DNA from: Burkholderiaceae bacterium
Lineage (GTDB): Bacteria; Pseudomonadota; Gammaproteobacteria; Burkholderiales; Burkholderiaceae_C
Assembly (NCBI GenBank): GCA_913776825.1
Contig: CAJYPV010000020.1
Location: forward strand, 62,001 to 126,000
Length of the DNA stretch: 64,000 bases
Direction: 5' to 3'
Under the pieces are notes generated by a model that made no database searches, was not told the DNA's origin, and saw only the letters and a list, made by a program, of their open reading frames with translations. Positions 54,683 through 63,333 of the stretch are shown here, one piece after another. A program made the position numbers and the translations under genes. Numbering within the stretch: position 1 is the first letter of the stretch; each line of letters starts with the position of its first letter.

Positions 54683-55795
54683 TCAGACGCGGTTCAGCGA
54701 CATGCCCGAGGTGCTGCGCAGACGCTCCACCAGCCGGGTGGCGATCTGTTGCAGCGGCAGCACTTCATCGGCAGCGCCGGCATTGATCGCTTCGCGCGGC
54801 ATGCCGAACACGACGCAGGTGGCTTCGTCCTGGACCAGGTTGTAGGCGCCGGCGTCCTTCATCACCTTCATCGCTTTGGCGCCATCCGCGCCCATGCCGG
54901 TCAGCATGATGCCCAGCGCGTTCGGGCCGACCACCTTGGCGGCCGAGTTGAACAGGACCTCCACCGATGGCTTGTGCCGGTTGACGGGTTCGCCGTCCTG
55001 CACGCGCGCGATGTAGTTGGCACCGGAACGCTCGACGCTGAAGTGCATGCCGCCCGGTGCGATGTAGCCGTGGCCGGGCAGGATGCGTTCGCCGTCCTGC
55101 GCTTCCTTCACCCGGATCTTGCACAGGCCATCCAGCCGTGCCGCATAGCTGCGGGTAAAGCCGGGCGGCATGTGCTGGGTGATGCAGACAGCCGGGCAGT
55201 CCGCCGGCAGATTGACCAGCACATCCTTGGTCGCTTCGGTCCCGCCGGTGGAGGCGCCGATGAAGATGATCTTTTCGGTCGACAGACGGCCCAGGCTGGC
55301 GATCGGCGCGGCCGGCTTGTGGGCGGGCGCGGCGCCACCGGCGGCGGGAGCGCCACCGGCCGCAGTCGGCGCGGGCGCATGCAGGCGGCGGATCTGGGCC
55401 TTGGCGGCGATGCGGATCTTGTCGGTGATGTCCTGAGCCAGCGCGCGGATGCCGTCGGCCACGCCGATCTTGGGCTTGGCCACGAAATCCACGGCGCCCA
55501 GTTCCAGCGCCTTGAGCGTGACCTCGGCGCCGCGCTCGGTCAGCGTGGACACCATCACCACCGGCATCGGCCGCAGCCGCATCAGCCGCTGCAGGAAATC
55601 GAGGCCGTCCATCTTGGGCATCTCGACATCCAGCGTGATCACGTCCGGATTCAGGTTGCGGATCATCTCGCGCGCGGCGAGCGGATCGCTGGCCGCGCCG
55701 ATGCACTGCATGTCGGGCTGGCGATTGATGATTTCAGTGAGGATGCTGCGCACCAGCGCGGAATCATCCACCACCACGACTCTGGTCTTGGCCAT
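54683..55795 (-). CDS. cheB: Chemotaxis protein-glutamate methylesterase CheB
   Basis: 370 residues from ATG 55795. Receiver domain: [11 protein letters not shown], phospho-acceptor D56 ([12 protein letters not shown]), and VAKPK. A Pro/Ala linker (about 140-170) leads to the methylesterase domain with the catalytic triad in [10 protein letters not shown] (Ser), [10 protein letters not shown] (His), and [12 protein letters not shown] (Asp). It removes methyl groups from and deamidates chemoreceptors for adaptation. It is the last gene of cheR-cheD-cheB. Confidence 0.96.
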   Translation of the reverse strand: MAKTRVVVVDDSALVRSILTEIINRQPDMQCIGAASDPLAAREMIRNLNPDVITLDVEMPKMDGLDFLQRLMRLRPMPVVMVSTLTERGAEVTLKALELGAVDFVAKPKIGVADGIRALAQDITDKIRIAAKAQIRRLHAPAPTAAGGAPAAGGAAPAHKPAAPIASLGRLSTEKIIFIGASTGGTEATKDVLVNLPADCPAVCITQHMPPGFTRSYAARLDGLCKIRVKEAQDGERILPGHGYIAPGGMHFSVERSGANYIARVQDGEPVNRHKPSVEVLFNSAAKVVGPNALGIMLTGMGADGAKAMKVMKDAGAYNLVQDEATCVVFGMPREAINAGAADEVLPLQQIATRLVERLRSTSGMSLNRV

Positions 55796-55823
55796 GTTGT
55801 CTTCTCCTCGATAGCGCGGGCGT

Positions 55824-56495
55824 TCAGAACAGATCGATCGATCCGCCCACCGCCGCCACCGGCTGCGCCTTCTGCGCCGCGGCGCGGTCCTGCTGCACCA
55901 GCGCATCGGTGTTGGTCGGCGCCAGGCGCTTGACCATCGCCTTGCCGCTCTTGGGCAGGAAGCACACCTTGCGTGGATACACGTCCATCACGTCCTTGGA
56001 GACGATCGGGATGCGCTCCAGCTTCAGGAAGTCCATCACGAAGTTGGTGTTGCGCTCACCGACGTTGATGGTGTTCATGCCGGAGATCACCGCGCCGCCG
56101 CCAAAGATCTTCGCTTCCATGCGGCCCTTGGAGGCGCCGCGCTTCATCATCTCGTTGATCAGCAATTCCATCGCGAACGAGCCGTATCGCCCGGAGTCGC
56201 CGTTGCCTTCGGGCAGCATGAAATGGTTCATGCCGCCGATCTGGGCATGACGGTCCCACAGGCAGGCGGCAATGCAGCTGCCCAGCGTGGTCATGACCAG
56301 CAGTTCTTCGTTGTCGACGAAATATTCGCCGGGCAACACCTTGACCGCGGGGCTCTTGAAGTGCGCTTCATAGAAGAAGAACGACGCTTCGCCCTGTTTC
56401 CGGGACATGGTCTTGAGCTGGGCCACGCGCGCCGCGCCGGCGCTGGCCAACGCCGTGCTGTTCAGCAGGGCGGAAGAGGCTTGGGGCATGCTCAT
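55824..56495 (-). CDS. cheD: Chemoreceptor glutamine deamidase CheD
   Basis: 223 residues. Catalytic Cys and His motifs are seen in [15 protein letters not shown] and [11 protein letters not shown]; the conserved Thr is in the same region. [10 protein letters not shown] and NIGERN-like [14 protein letters not shown] also match. It deamidates glutamines of chemoreceptors and, with CheC in other bacteria, modulates CheY. It lies 42 bases after cheR and 28 before cheB. Confidence 0.95.
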   Translation of the reverse strand: MSMPQASSALLNSTALASAGAARVAQLKTMSRKQGEASFFFYEAHFKSPAVKVLPGEYFVDNEELLVMTTLGSCIAACLWDRHAQIGGMNHFMLPEGNGDSGRYGSFAMELLINEMMKRGASKGRMEAKIFGGGAVISGMNTINVGERNTNFVMDFLKLERIPIVSKDVMDVYPRKVCFLPKSGKAMVKRLAPTNTDALVQQDRAAAQKAQPVAAVGGSIDLF

Positions 56496-56537
56496 GAGGT
56501 GAGGACGGTTGCTTGAAATGAAGGGGTGCGCCGGCGA

Positions 56538-57395
56538 TCAGCCCACGCGTTCGTAGACGGTCTTGCCGCGCAACTTGAACAGGTCGCGCGATTCGGTGAA
56601 GTTTTCCGAATGGCCGACGAACAGCAAACCGCCGGGGCGCATCACCTTGTGGATGCGCTCCAGCACCTTGCGCTGCGTCGGGGCGTCGAAATAGATCATC
56701 ACGTTGCGGCAGAACACGATGTGGAAAGGCTCTCCGAGCGACCACTGCGCATTCATCAGGTTGAGCGTGCGGAACTCAATCATGCGCGCGAGTTCGGGCT
56801 TGACGCGGATCCGCCCCTCGTTCGCGCCGGTCCCTTTCAGGAAAAACTGCCGAAGACGCTGAGGAGACAAGCCGCGCGACTCGCTGGAGTACACCCCGCG
56901 ACGCGCGGTGTTGAGCACATTGGTGTCGATGTCGCTGGAAATGATCTGCACGCCGCTGCTGGCGCCCAGCGCTTCCTGGCAGGTCATGGCGATGGAGTAG
57001 GGCTCCTCGCCGGTCGACGCCGCGCAGCACCAGATGCGGATCGGCTTGCCGGGCAGGGTCTTCAGATCGTCGGCCAGCGCGTGGAAGTGGTGGTCTTCGC
57101 GGAAGAACGAGGTCAGGTTGGTGGTCAGGCAGTTCACGAACTCCTGCCACTCCTGATCGCCTTGCGGACCGGTCACGCTTTCCAGCCACTGCAGATAGCT
57201 GGCGAAGCTCTTGTGGCCGGTGTCGCGCAGACGGCGCGACAAACGGCTGTAGACCATGGCGTGTTTGCCGTCATGCAGGCTGATGCCCGCATGCTGATAG
57301 ATCAGCTGGCGCACCCGATCGAAGTCAGCCCGGCTGAAGCTGAATTCATGATCGATGGCTTCAACCGGCGAGGGGGCCTGTGGACCTGGTCGCAT
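56538..57395 (-). CDS. cheR: Chemotaxis protein methyltransferase CheR
   Basis: 285 residues from ATG 57395; a GTG at 57434 would add 13 residues. N-terminal helical domain: FDRVRQLIYQHAGISL, NCLTTNLTSFFRE. The SAM-binding domain has IWCCAASTGEEPYSIAM, ISSDIDTNVLNTARRG, FHIVFCRNVMIYFD, and GGLLFVGHSEN. It methylates receptor glutamates. The operon contains no cheA, cheW or receptor within the window. Confidence 0.96.
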   Translation of the reverse strand: MRPGPQAPSPVEAIDHEFSFSRADFDRVRQLIYQHAGISLHDGKHAMVYSRLSRRLRDTGHKSFASYLQWLESVTGPQGDQEWQEFVNCLTTNLTSFFREDHHFHALADDLKTLPGKPIRIWCCAASTGEEPYSIAMTCQEALGASSGVQIISSDIDTNVLNTARRGVYSSESRGLSPQRLRQFFLKGTGANEGRIRVKPELARMIEFRTLNLMNAQWSLGEPFHIVFCRNVMIYFDAPTQRKVLERIHKVMRPGGLLFVGHSENFTESRDLFKLRGKTVYERVG

Positions 57396-57571
57396 GGTGC
57401 TGAGGGTTGATGTTGTTGTGGGATGCCGGAGCACCGATGTCCGCCATTGTCGGCATTCGTTAGTTTGAGGGCTAGTCGCTCAAAGGATGTGTGAAAGAGG
57501 GCCCAGAGAGCCGTCATTTTTGGGCAGTTGTACCGAAGGCGCACTGCTAGACTGCGTCGAAATCTCGCCCG

Positions 57572-58294
57572 ATGCCCTTGAATCACCCGACCAGCCTCAT
57601 TGCCGCGCATGCCCTGCGTCTGGACATGGCCCTGCAGTTGCTGCAGCAGGCCGGTGCGATGCTGCCGGATGCCGAGCCCTACAGCGAAGCCTGGCTGCAG
57701 GGGATCCTGGATGCCCTGTGCGATCTGTCCAGCAAGGATGCGCTGACCGGCCTGGTCAACCGCCGCAGCTTCGAGATGGCGCTGGGTCGGGAAGTGGACC
57801 GGGTGGCGCGTTCGGGCGAGCCGGCCTTGCTGCTGGTGCTGGACATCGATCACTTCAAATTGATCAATGACCAGCACGGCCATCTGGCCGGCGACCAGGT
57901 CATTCGGGACGTGGCGCGGGCGATCGGCCAGGCGGTGCGTCCCATGGACACGGTGGCGCGGGTCGGCGGGGAGGAATTCGCCATCATCCTGCCCAACTGC
58001 CCCACCACTGTCGGCGTGATCGTCGCGGAGCGGATCCGGGAGCGGGTGGCGGCCCTGAAGGTCGATGTCGGCGAGCCGGCACCGCTCACCACCACGATCA
58101 GCATCGGCGGCGCGTTTGCGCCGCAATGGGTGCGGTCCTCCTCGCTGCTGTGGACCGAACGGGCCGATCGCCAGCTCTACCGTGCCAAGGCCGAGGGCCG
58201 CAACCGGGCCTGTCTGGAGAGTCACATCGACTCCCTGGTCAGCGCCGAGGAAAAAGGCATGTTGTTCGCCGTAACGCAACAGGATAGTGAATGA
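57572..58294 (+). CDS. GGDEF-domain diguanylate cyclase
   Basis: 240 residues. About 60 residues of helical N-terminus precede a GGDEF domain with active-site VGGEEFAI and DIDHFKLINDQHGHLAGD. An RPMD product-inhibition site lies five residues before GGEEF, so feedback control by c-di-GMP is likely. There is no membrane or sensor domain. A TAGACT box lies 18 bases before the ATG. The stop overlaps the start of the FlhG-like gene (ATGA). Confidence 0.93.
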   Translation: MPLNHPTSLIAAHALRLDMALQLLQQAGAMLPDAEPYSEAWLQGILDALCDLSSKDALTGLVNRRSFEMALGREVDRVARSGEPALLLVLDIDHFKLINDQHGHLAGDQVIRDVARAIGQAVRPMDTVARVGGEEFAIILPNCPTTVGVIVAERIRERVAALKVDVGEPAPLTTTISIGGAFAPQWVRSSSLLWTERADRQLYRAKAEGRNRACLESHIDSLVSAEEKGMLFAVTQQDSE

Positions 58295-59103
58295 GCATGA
58301 CAACAGCTCCTGCTGCACCCCCCGCCCGCGCAGGCGCGCGCACCTTGGCCATCACCAGTGGCAAGGGCGGCGTGGGCAAGACTTTCGTGACCGCCAATCT
58401 GGCGGCTGCCCTGGCCGCGCGCGGCGAGCGTGTGCTGGTGCTGGATGCCGACCTCGGTCTGGCGAATCTGGACGTGGTGCTGAACCTGCATCCCAAGCTG
58501 ACGCTGCATGACGTGTTCACCGAACGCGCCACGCTGGAGCAGGCCATCCTGCCCGCACCCGGCGGCTTCCATGTGCTGCTGGCCGGCTCCGGCATGGTCG
58601 AGTATTCCCGCCTGACCCCGGATGTGCGCGACAAGCTGCTGCACATCCTGGAAGTGGTGAAGCCGCGCTTCGATTACGTGCTGCTGGACACCGGCGCCGG
58701 CATTTCCGATGTGGTGCTATTCGCCGTCTCCATGGCCCATGACGTGCTCGTGGTGGCCACGCCCGAACCGACTTCGCTCACCGATGCCTACGCCACCATC
58801 AAGGTGCTGGCCACGCAGCAGGAGCGCCGCCATGTCTATCTGGTGGTCAACCAGGCCAACCGCCCGGGCGAGGGCAAGCTGATCTGCGGCCAGTTGCAGC
58901 AGGTGCTGCAGCGTTTCGTCGGCGCCACGCCCGGCCACAACTTCAAGCTGGAGCTGCTGGGCGAGGTCAAGAACGACCAGATGGTGCGGCAGGCCGTGCT
59001 CAAGCGGCAATTGCTGCTGGAGCATTACCCCGGCGCCGATGCTGCGCAGTCGGTGCGCGGGCTGGCGTCCAAGCTGCTGGAACAGCGCGCCGCGCACCAT
59101 TGA
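58291..59103 (+). CDS. MinD/ParA-type ATPase, FlhG (FleN)-like
   Basis: 270 residues. Deviant Walker A ITSGKGGVGKT (21-31), Walker A' VLVLDADLGLANLDVVL, Walker B LLDTGAGIS, and LVVNQANRPGEGK. It matches FlhG/FleN proteins that control flagellar number and placement. The C-terminal membrane-targeting amphipathic helix of MinD is not obvious. Overlap with a GGDEF gene and closeness to che genes support a motility role, but flhF is not in the window. Confidence 0.85.
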   Translation: MSMTTAPAAPPARAGARTLAITSGKGGVGKTFVTANLAAALAARGERVLVLDADLGLANLDVVLNLHPKLTLHDVFTERATLEQAILPAPGGFHVLLAGSGMVEYSRLTPDVRDKLLHILEVVKPRFDYVLLDTGAGISDVVLFAVSMAHDVLVVATPEPTSLTDAYATIKVLATQQERRHVYLVVNQANRPGEGKLICGQLQQVLQRFVGATPGHNFKLELLGEVKNDQMVRQAVLKRQLLLEHYPGADAAQSVRGLASKLLEQRAAHH

Positions 59104-59317
59104 GACCGCGCGCCTGGGCCGGCGCCGTCCGTGACCGCCACGCCGCCGGTCACCGGCCGCGCGGCGATGTCGCCAGCATCGGTCTTACCGGTCCTGCCGC
59201 TGCTCCGACGAGGTGATCGCGCGGCGCCATTCGCTGCCGGCCGTTCCGCGCCGCCTTCCCGTCGCCTCTCCGTCGCCTCTCCGTCGCGCTGCCGCGCGGC
59301 TTCCGATCCTGATTGCC

Positions 59318-59821
59318 ATGTCGTCGACTTCCCCACCTTCCGCCTCCAACCCCACGTCCGTCTCCCGGGACGATGCCGCGCCGGCGGAAGCCACCGCCAC
59401 GTCGACCGCGCCCAGTGCCGCCGCGCCGGCCACGCCCTTCGACTGGGTGGGCGGTGAGGCGGCGGTGCGCCGCCTGGTCGACCGCTTCTATGACCTGATG
59501 GACCTCGAAGCGCGTTACGCGCAACTGCGCGCGATCCATCCCAGCACGCTCGACGGCTCCCGGGACAAGCTGTTCTGGTTCCTGTGCGGCTGGCTGGGCG
59601 GTCCGGACTACTTCGTCGAGCGCTTCGGCCATCCGCGCCTGCGCGCCCGGCATCTGCCGTATGCGGTCGGCGTGGTGGAACGCGACCAGTGGATGGCCTG
59701 CATGGTGCAGGCCATGACCGAATGCGAGCTGGACGACACGCTGCGCCTGCGACTGACCGAATCCTTCGCCAACACGGCGGACTGGATGGTCAATCAGCCG
59801 CACACCCGCAAGGTGACTTGA
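59318..59821 (+). CDS. Group II truncated hemoglobin
   Basis: 167 residues from ATG 59318. The first ~40 residues are Ser/Thr/Ala-rich and probably disordered. The globin domain starts at PFDWVGGEAAVRRLVDRFYDLMD and contains FLCGWLGGPDYFVERFGHPRLRARHLPYAVG, with the proximal histidine in RARHLP, plus DQWMACM. This is the YjbI/trHbO pattern. It probably handles O2 or reactive nitrogen/oxygen species. Upstream sequence has short CTCCGTCGC duplications (59264-59290). Confidence 0.9.
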   Translation: MSSTSPPSASNPTSVSRDDAAPAEATATSTAPSAAAPATPFDWVGGEAAVRRLVDRFYDLMDLEARYAQLRAIHPSTLDGSRDKLFWFLCGWLGGPDYFVERFGHPRLRARHLPYAVGVVERDQWMACMVQAMTECELDDTLRLRLTESFANTADWMVNQPHTRKVT

Positions 59822-60196
59822 GCCGGGCGCCGGGTCACCGGAGAGCGCGCTGCGGGCGCTCGGTCGACACCGGCTCGGTGACCTGACTGGCCGTCATCCG
59901 GTCCCCTCCATCTGCCGCGGCGAGCCATCGCCGGCGCGAGCGCCCTGGCGAGTCCTGACCCTCAGCGCGCCGCTCACACAGCGCACGCGTCCCTGGAACA
60001 CCTGCGGGCATCGTGCAGAATGTCGCCCGTCCCCGCGCCGACATCGTCTGTTGTCGCCCGTTTGGATGGCGTCGGAGGTGGTCCCGCACGGAGCGCCTCC
60101 CTGGCGCCGGTCACCTTTCCGGCCTCGCCGGCCTCACCGGTTTCGCCGGTTGGGTCGACACAAACCATCTCTTCCCCGGTAGTCTTCCGTCCCCGC
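59822..60196. other. 375-bp intergenic region
   Basis: No gene is supported. It includes a short imperfect tandem run of GCCGG-centred units at about 60119-60150 (CGGCCTCGCCGGCCTCACCGG). A CAGAAT sequence near 60016 could be a -10 box for the next gene. An in-frame ATG at 60020 would lengthen that gene by 59 low-complexity residues. Confidence 0.45.
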
Positions 60197-60613
60197 ATGT
60201 CCGTCTCTCGCAAGCTGACGCCGCATTGGTTGCTCGCCCTGGCTCTGGCCCTGGCGAGTTTGCTGATCGTGCGCCCGCTTCATGAGGCCCGGCATCTGGC
60301 CGAGCCGCTGGCCCGCGCCACGACCTTCGTCGACGCTGCCCAACCGGGCAGCGACCGAGAGGCGTCAGCGGACGACCTCAGCGCCGTTAACGACGCCCTC
60401 GACGCGGACGAGGGGACCGATCGCGAGCAGCGCCTGGGCGCTTGTGTCTGGTGTCTGCTGCACGGCCATGCCGCGCAGGTCGGCTTCCATCTGCCCACCT
60501 TGCCGCTGCTGCCCGCGTCGCGCCATGCGCAGCCGCTGGCGCCGCCGTGGCGCGCGCCGGTCCTGCCTCGGCTGCCGATTCCGCCCCCGCGCGGACCACC
60601 CGTCATCGCCTGA
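60197..60613 (+). CDS. Small exported Cys/His protein, DUF2946-like
   Basis: 138 residues from ATG 60197, chosen because the protein then starts with a signal-type sequence (PHWLLALALALASLLIV). The middle has RLGACVWCLLHGHA, a CxxC followed by two His, and the C-terminus is Pro-rich and ends PRGPPVIA. This layout resembles DUF2946 proteins, which often sit beside TonB-dependent receptors and metal genes. Family assignment is by eye only. It lies upstream of a TonB-dependent receptor on the same strand. Confidence 0.6.
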   Translation: MSVSRKLTPHWLLALALALASLLIVRPLHEARHLAEPLARATTFVDAAQPGSDREASADDLSAVNDALDADEGTDREQRLGACVWCLLHGHAAQVGFHLPTLPLLPASRHAQPLAPPWRAPVLPRLPIPPPRGPPVIA

Positions 60614-60987
60614 GCCAGCGCGCCACGCGCTGGTCACGGACCCCGGTCCCATCGCCGCGTGACATCGCGCGGGTGGGACACGCGGTCCGTCTGGGCTCGC
60701 CCTGACGGCGAGCCCGCATCGGTAAGCTCAGCCATCGCCACAGCCCCGCTCGCCGTTCCGGCGACGTTGGCCTGGCGCCGTCCGTTCGTGAGCGATTCGG
60801 GTCTCGGTCGACGCATGTCCGACCTCCCGCCGGAGTTCACGCCTGACGTCTCGTTCCACGGCGCGTTCGACGACCACTTGAACGACCTGCCGACTCGAAC
60901 GCGCGCGACAGCCCACTTCCCGATCAGGAGACGTTTGCCCGGACACCCGTCCGCCCCAACGTCAATGAATCCAGACGAGGTTTCTTC
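60614..60987. other. 374-bp region upstream of the TonB-dependent receptor
   Basis: No gene is supported. A perfect 9-bp hairpin (GGGCTCGCC-CTGAC-GGCGAGCCC) lies at 60693-60715, without a T run. I see no Fur-box-like A/T-rich palindrome and no cobalamin-riboswitch core, so regulation of the receptor is unclear. Confidence 0.45.
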
Positions 60988-63333
60988 ATGTTCTTTCGCT
61001 CCCTCTCCCGTCGCCATGCCGCTCCGGAGGCACGCCTGGCCCTCATCGACAGGCCCGCTCCATCGTCGTCCTGCGAGCGCGTCTCGCTGACCGCCGCGGG
61101 GTCAGGCCGCTTCAACGGTTCGCGCGCGCACCGCGCCGATCGTTCCGCTGCTGGCAACGGCGTCGACGCCCGTCCAGCTTTCACCGTCGCTCCGATTGCC
61201 CGGGCGATCGCATGGATGCCGCTGCTGGCGCTGTGGGGTTGCCCGGTCGCACGCGCGCAGAGCGAGCCGTCCGCGCCACCTGAGGCGCTGCCCAGCGTCG
61301 AAGTGGTGGGGCGCTCCTCTTCGGGCCGCTATCACGCGGCCGATGCGGCCGGTGCCAAAACCGAGCTGCCTTTGCGCGAGCTGCCGCAATCGGTGCGGGT
61401 CATGACGCGCCAGGCGATGGACGACCTGGGGGCGACGCGGCTGGATGATCTGCTGGACTATGTCGGCGGTGTCTCGCGCCAGAACAACTTCGGCGGACTG
61501 TGGGACAACATCGCCATCCGCGGCCTGGCGGGCAACGAGAACACCGGCATGGCGACGCTGCTCAACGGCTTCGGATCCAACCGGGGTTTCAACGCGCCGC
61601 GCGACCTGGCCGGCGTCGAGCGCATCGAATTCCTGAAGGGACCGGCCGCCGCGCTCTACGGCAGCAGCGAACCGGGCGGCACGCTGAATGTCGTCAGCAA
61701 GGCGCCGTTGTGGTCGTCCGGCCATTCGCTGGAGGCGTATGCGGGCAGTTTCGGCCAGCGCCGCTTCGCCCTCGACAGCACCGGGCCCTTGGGCGAGCGC
61801 GTGGCGGTGCGACTGAATCTGGCCACCGAAGACCGTGACGGCTTCCGCGATCACGTCGGCTCGAAGCGCCGCGTCGCCGCACCGGCCTTCACCTGGCGCC
61901 TGACCCCCTCCACCGAGCTCGATTACCGCGGCGAATGGCTGCGTCACGCCACGCCGCTGGATCGGGGCGTGGTGGCGGTCGATGGCCGGCTGGGCGCCAT
62001 CCCGCGTGAGCGCTTTCTCGGGGAACCGGCGGATGGCGACGTCACCGTGCGCAACAGCAATCACCAGCTGTCGCTCCAGCATGAGTGGAATGCCGACTGG
62101 CGCAGCCGCGTGGCGCTCTCGCACCGCACCACCGGCATCGAGGGCTACTCCACCGAAGCCACCGCCCTGCGCGCGGATGGCCTGCTGACGCGCCAGCGGC
62201 GCTACCGGGATTACGACTCGGAGGACACCGCGCTGCAGGCCGAGCTGCAAGGCAAGCTGCGCACCGGCGCGATCAGCCACGAGCTGCTGGTGGGCGTCGA
62301 GACCTTCCGCTTCCGCATGGACACCCGCATGCTGCGCGCCAATCCGACCGAGGCGGCGCCGTATGCCATCGACATCCATCACCCGCTCTATGGCCAGCCG
62401 CAGCCGACCCCGCGGCCCAACACCGACACGCTGGAGCGCCAGCGCGACACCGCCGTCTATCTGCAGGATGCGGTCAGCCTCGGCCGTCACTGGCGCGTCG
62501 TGGGCGGGCTGCGTTGGGATCACTACCGGCAGTCCTTGATGAACCGCCTCACCGGTCGCGAGACGCGCCAGTCGCCGTCCGAAGTCGCGCCCAGGGTGGG
62601 CGTGTCCTGGCTGCCGTCGCCGGTCTGGACGATCTATGCCAGCGCGGGACGGTCCTTCCGTCCCAACACCGGCGTCGATGCCGCCGGACAAGCCTTCGAT
62701 CCGGAACATGGTCGCGCGCTGGAGCTGGGCGGCAAGTGGGAATCGGCCGGCGGCCGCGCCGGCGCCACGGTCGCGCTGTTTGATGTCCGCAAGTCCGATG
62801 TGCTGACCGCCGATCCTGCCAACCCCGGCTTCTCGATGGCCGCCGGCGAGGTGCGCAGCCGTGGTCTGGAGCTCGACGGCGCGGGCTGGCTCAGCGCGCA
62901 TTGGCGCGTGAATGCCAGCCTGGTCGTGAACCAGGCCGAGGTGCTGCGCGATCAGACGCTCGCGGTCGGCGGGCGGCTGCTGAATGTGCCCCGCGTCAAC
63001 GGCAGTCTGCTCGCCGTCTACGAGGGCCGCTTCAGCGGTGCGAACGGCGCGGGCCAAGGCTTCGGCGTGGGCGGCGGCGTCACCCACACCGGTCGACGGC
63101 TCGGTCAGGCGCGCACGCAGGCCGAGGTGGCCGCCGGCACCGCCGCGTTCGAGCTGCCGTCCTACACCACGGCCAAGCTGGTCGCGTTCTGGAAGGCCTC
63201 GCCGACCGTGCGGGTCAGCCTGGATGTCGACAACCTGTTCGACACCACCTACTACACCAGCAGCTACAGCCGGGTGTGGGTCGCGCCCGGATCCTCGCGC
63301 AGCGTCAGCCTCGGTCTGCAGGTGAAGCTATGA
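60988..63333 (+). CDS. TonB-dependent siderophore/metallophore receptor
   Basis: 781 residues from ATG 60988. A long basic N-terminus precedes a hydrophobic segment (about 72-90, IAWMPLLALWGC...ARAQ), so the true start may be downstream. The plug domain starts at LPSVEVVGRSSSGRY, with LPQSVRVMTRQAMDD, RGLAGNENTG and VERIEFLKGPAAALYG. The 22-strand barrel ends VSLGLQVKL. There is no N-terminal STN signalling domain. It transports a ferric-siderophore-like or other metal chelate across the outer membrane. Its stop overlaps the next gene's ATG. Confidence 0.9.
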   Translation: MFFRSLSRRHAAPEARLALIDRPAPSSSCERVSLTAAGSGRFNGSRAHRADRSAAGNGVDARPAFTVAPIARAIAWMPLLALWGCPVARAQSEPSAPPEALPSVEVVGRSSSGRYHAADAAGAKTELPLRELPQSVRVMTRQAMDDLGATRLDDLLDYVGGVSRQNNFGGLWDNIAIRGLAGNENTGMATLLNGFGSNRGFNAPRDLAGVERIEFLKGPAAALYGSSEPGGTLNVVSKAPLWSSGHSLEAYAGSFGQRRFALDSTGPLGERVAVRLNLATEDRDGFRDHVGSKRRVAAPAFTWRLTPSTELDYRGEWLRHATPLDRGVVAVDGRLGAIPRERFLGEPADGDVTVRNSNHQLSLQHEWNADWRSRVALSHRTTGIEGYSTEATALRADGLLTRQRRYRDYDSEDTALQAELQGKLRTGAISHELLVGVETFRFRMDTRMLRANPTEAAPYAIDIHHPLYGQPQPTPRPNTDTLERQRDTAVYLQDAVSLGRHWRVVGGLRWDHYRQSLMNRLTGRETRQSPSEVAPRVGVSWLPSPVWTIYASAGRSFRPNTGVDAAGQAFDPEHGRALELGGKWESAGGRAGATVALFDVRKSDVLTADPANPGFSMAAGEVRSRGLELDGAGWLSAHWRVNASLVVNQAEVLRDQTLAVGGRLLNVPRVNGSLLAVYEGRFSGANGAGQGFGVGGGVTHTGRRLGQARTQAEVAAGTAAFELPSYTTAKLVAFWKASPTVRVSLDVDNLFDTTYYTSSYSRVWVAPGSSRSVSLGLQVKL

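Noticed and set aside
60614..60987. Cobalamin riboswitch or Fur box upstream of the TonB-dependent receptor
   Set aside because: No B12-box core (GCCACTG with its partners) and no A/T-rich Fur-like palindrome could be found; only a GC hairpin without a T run.
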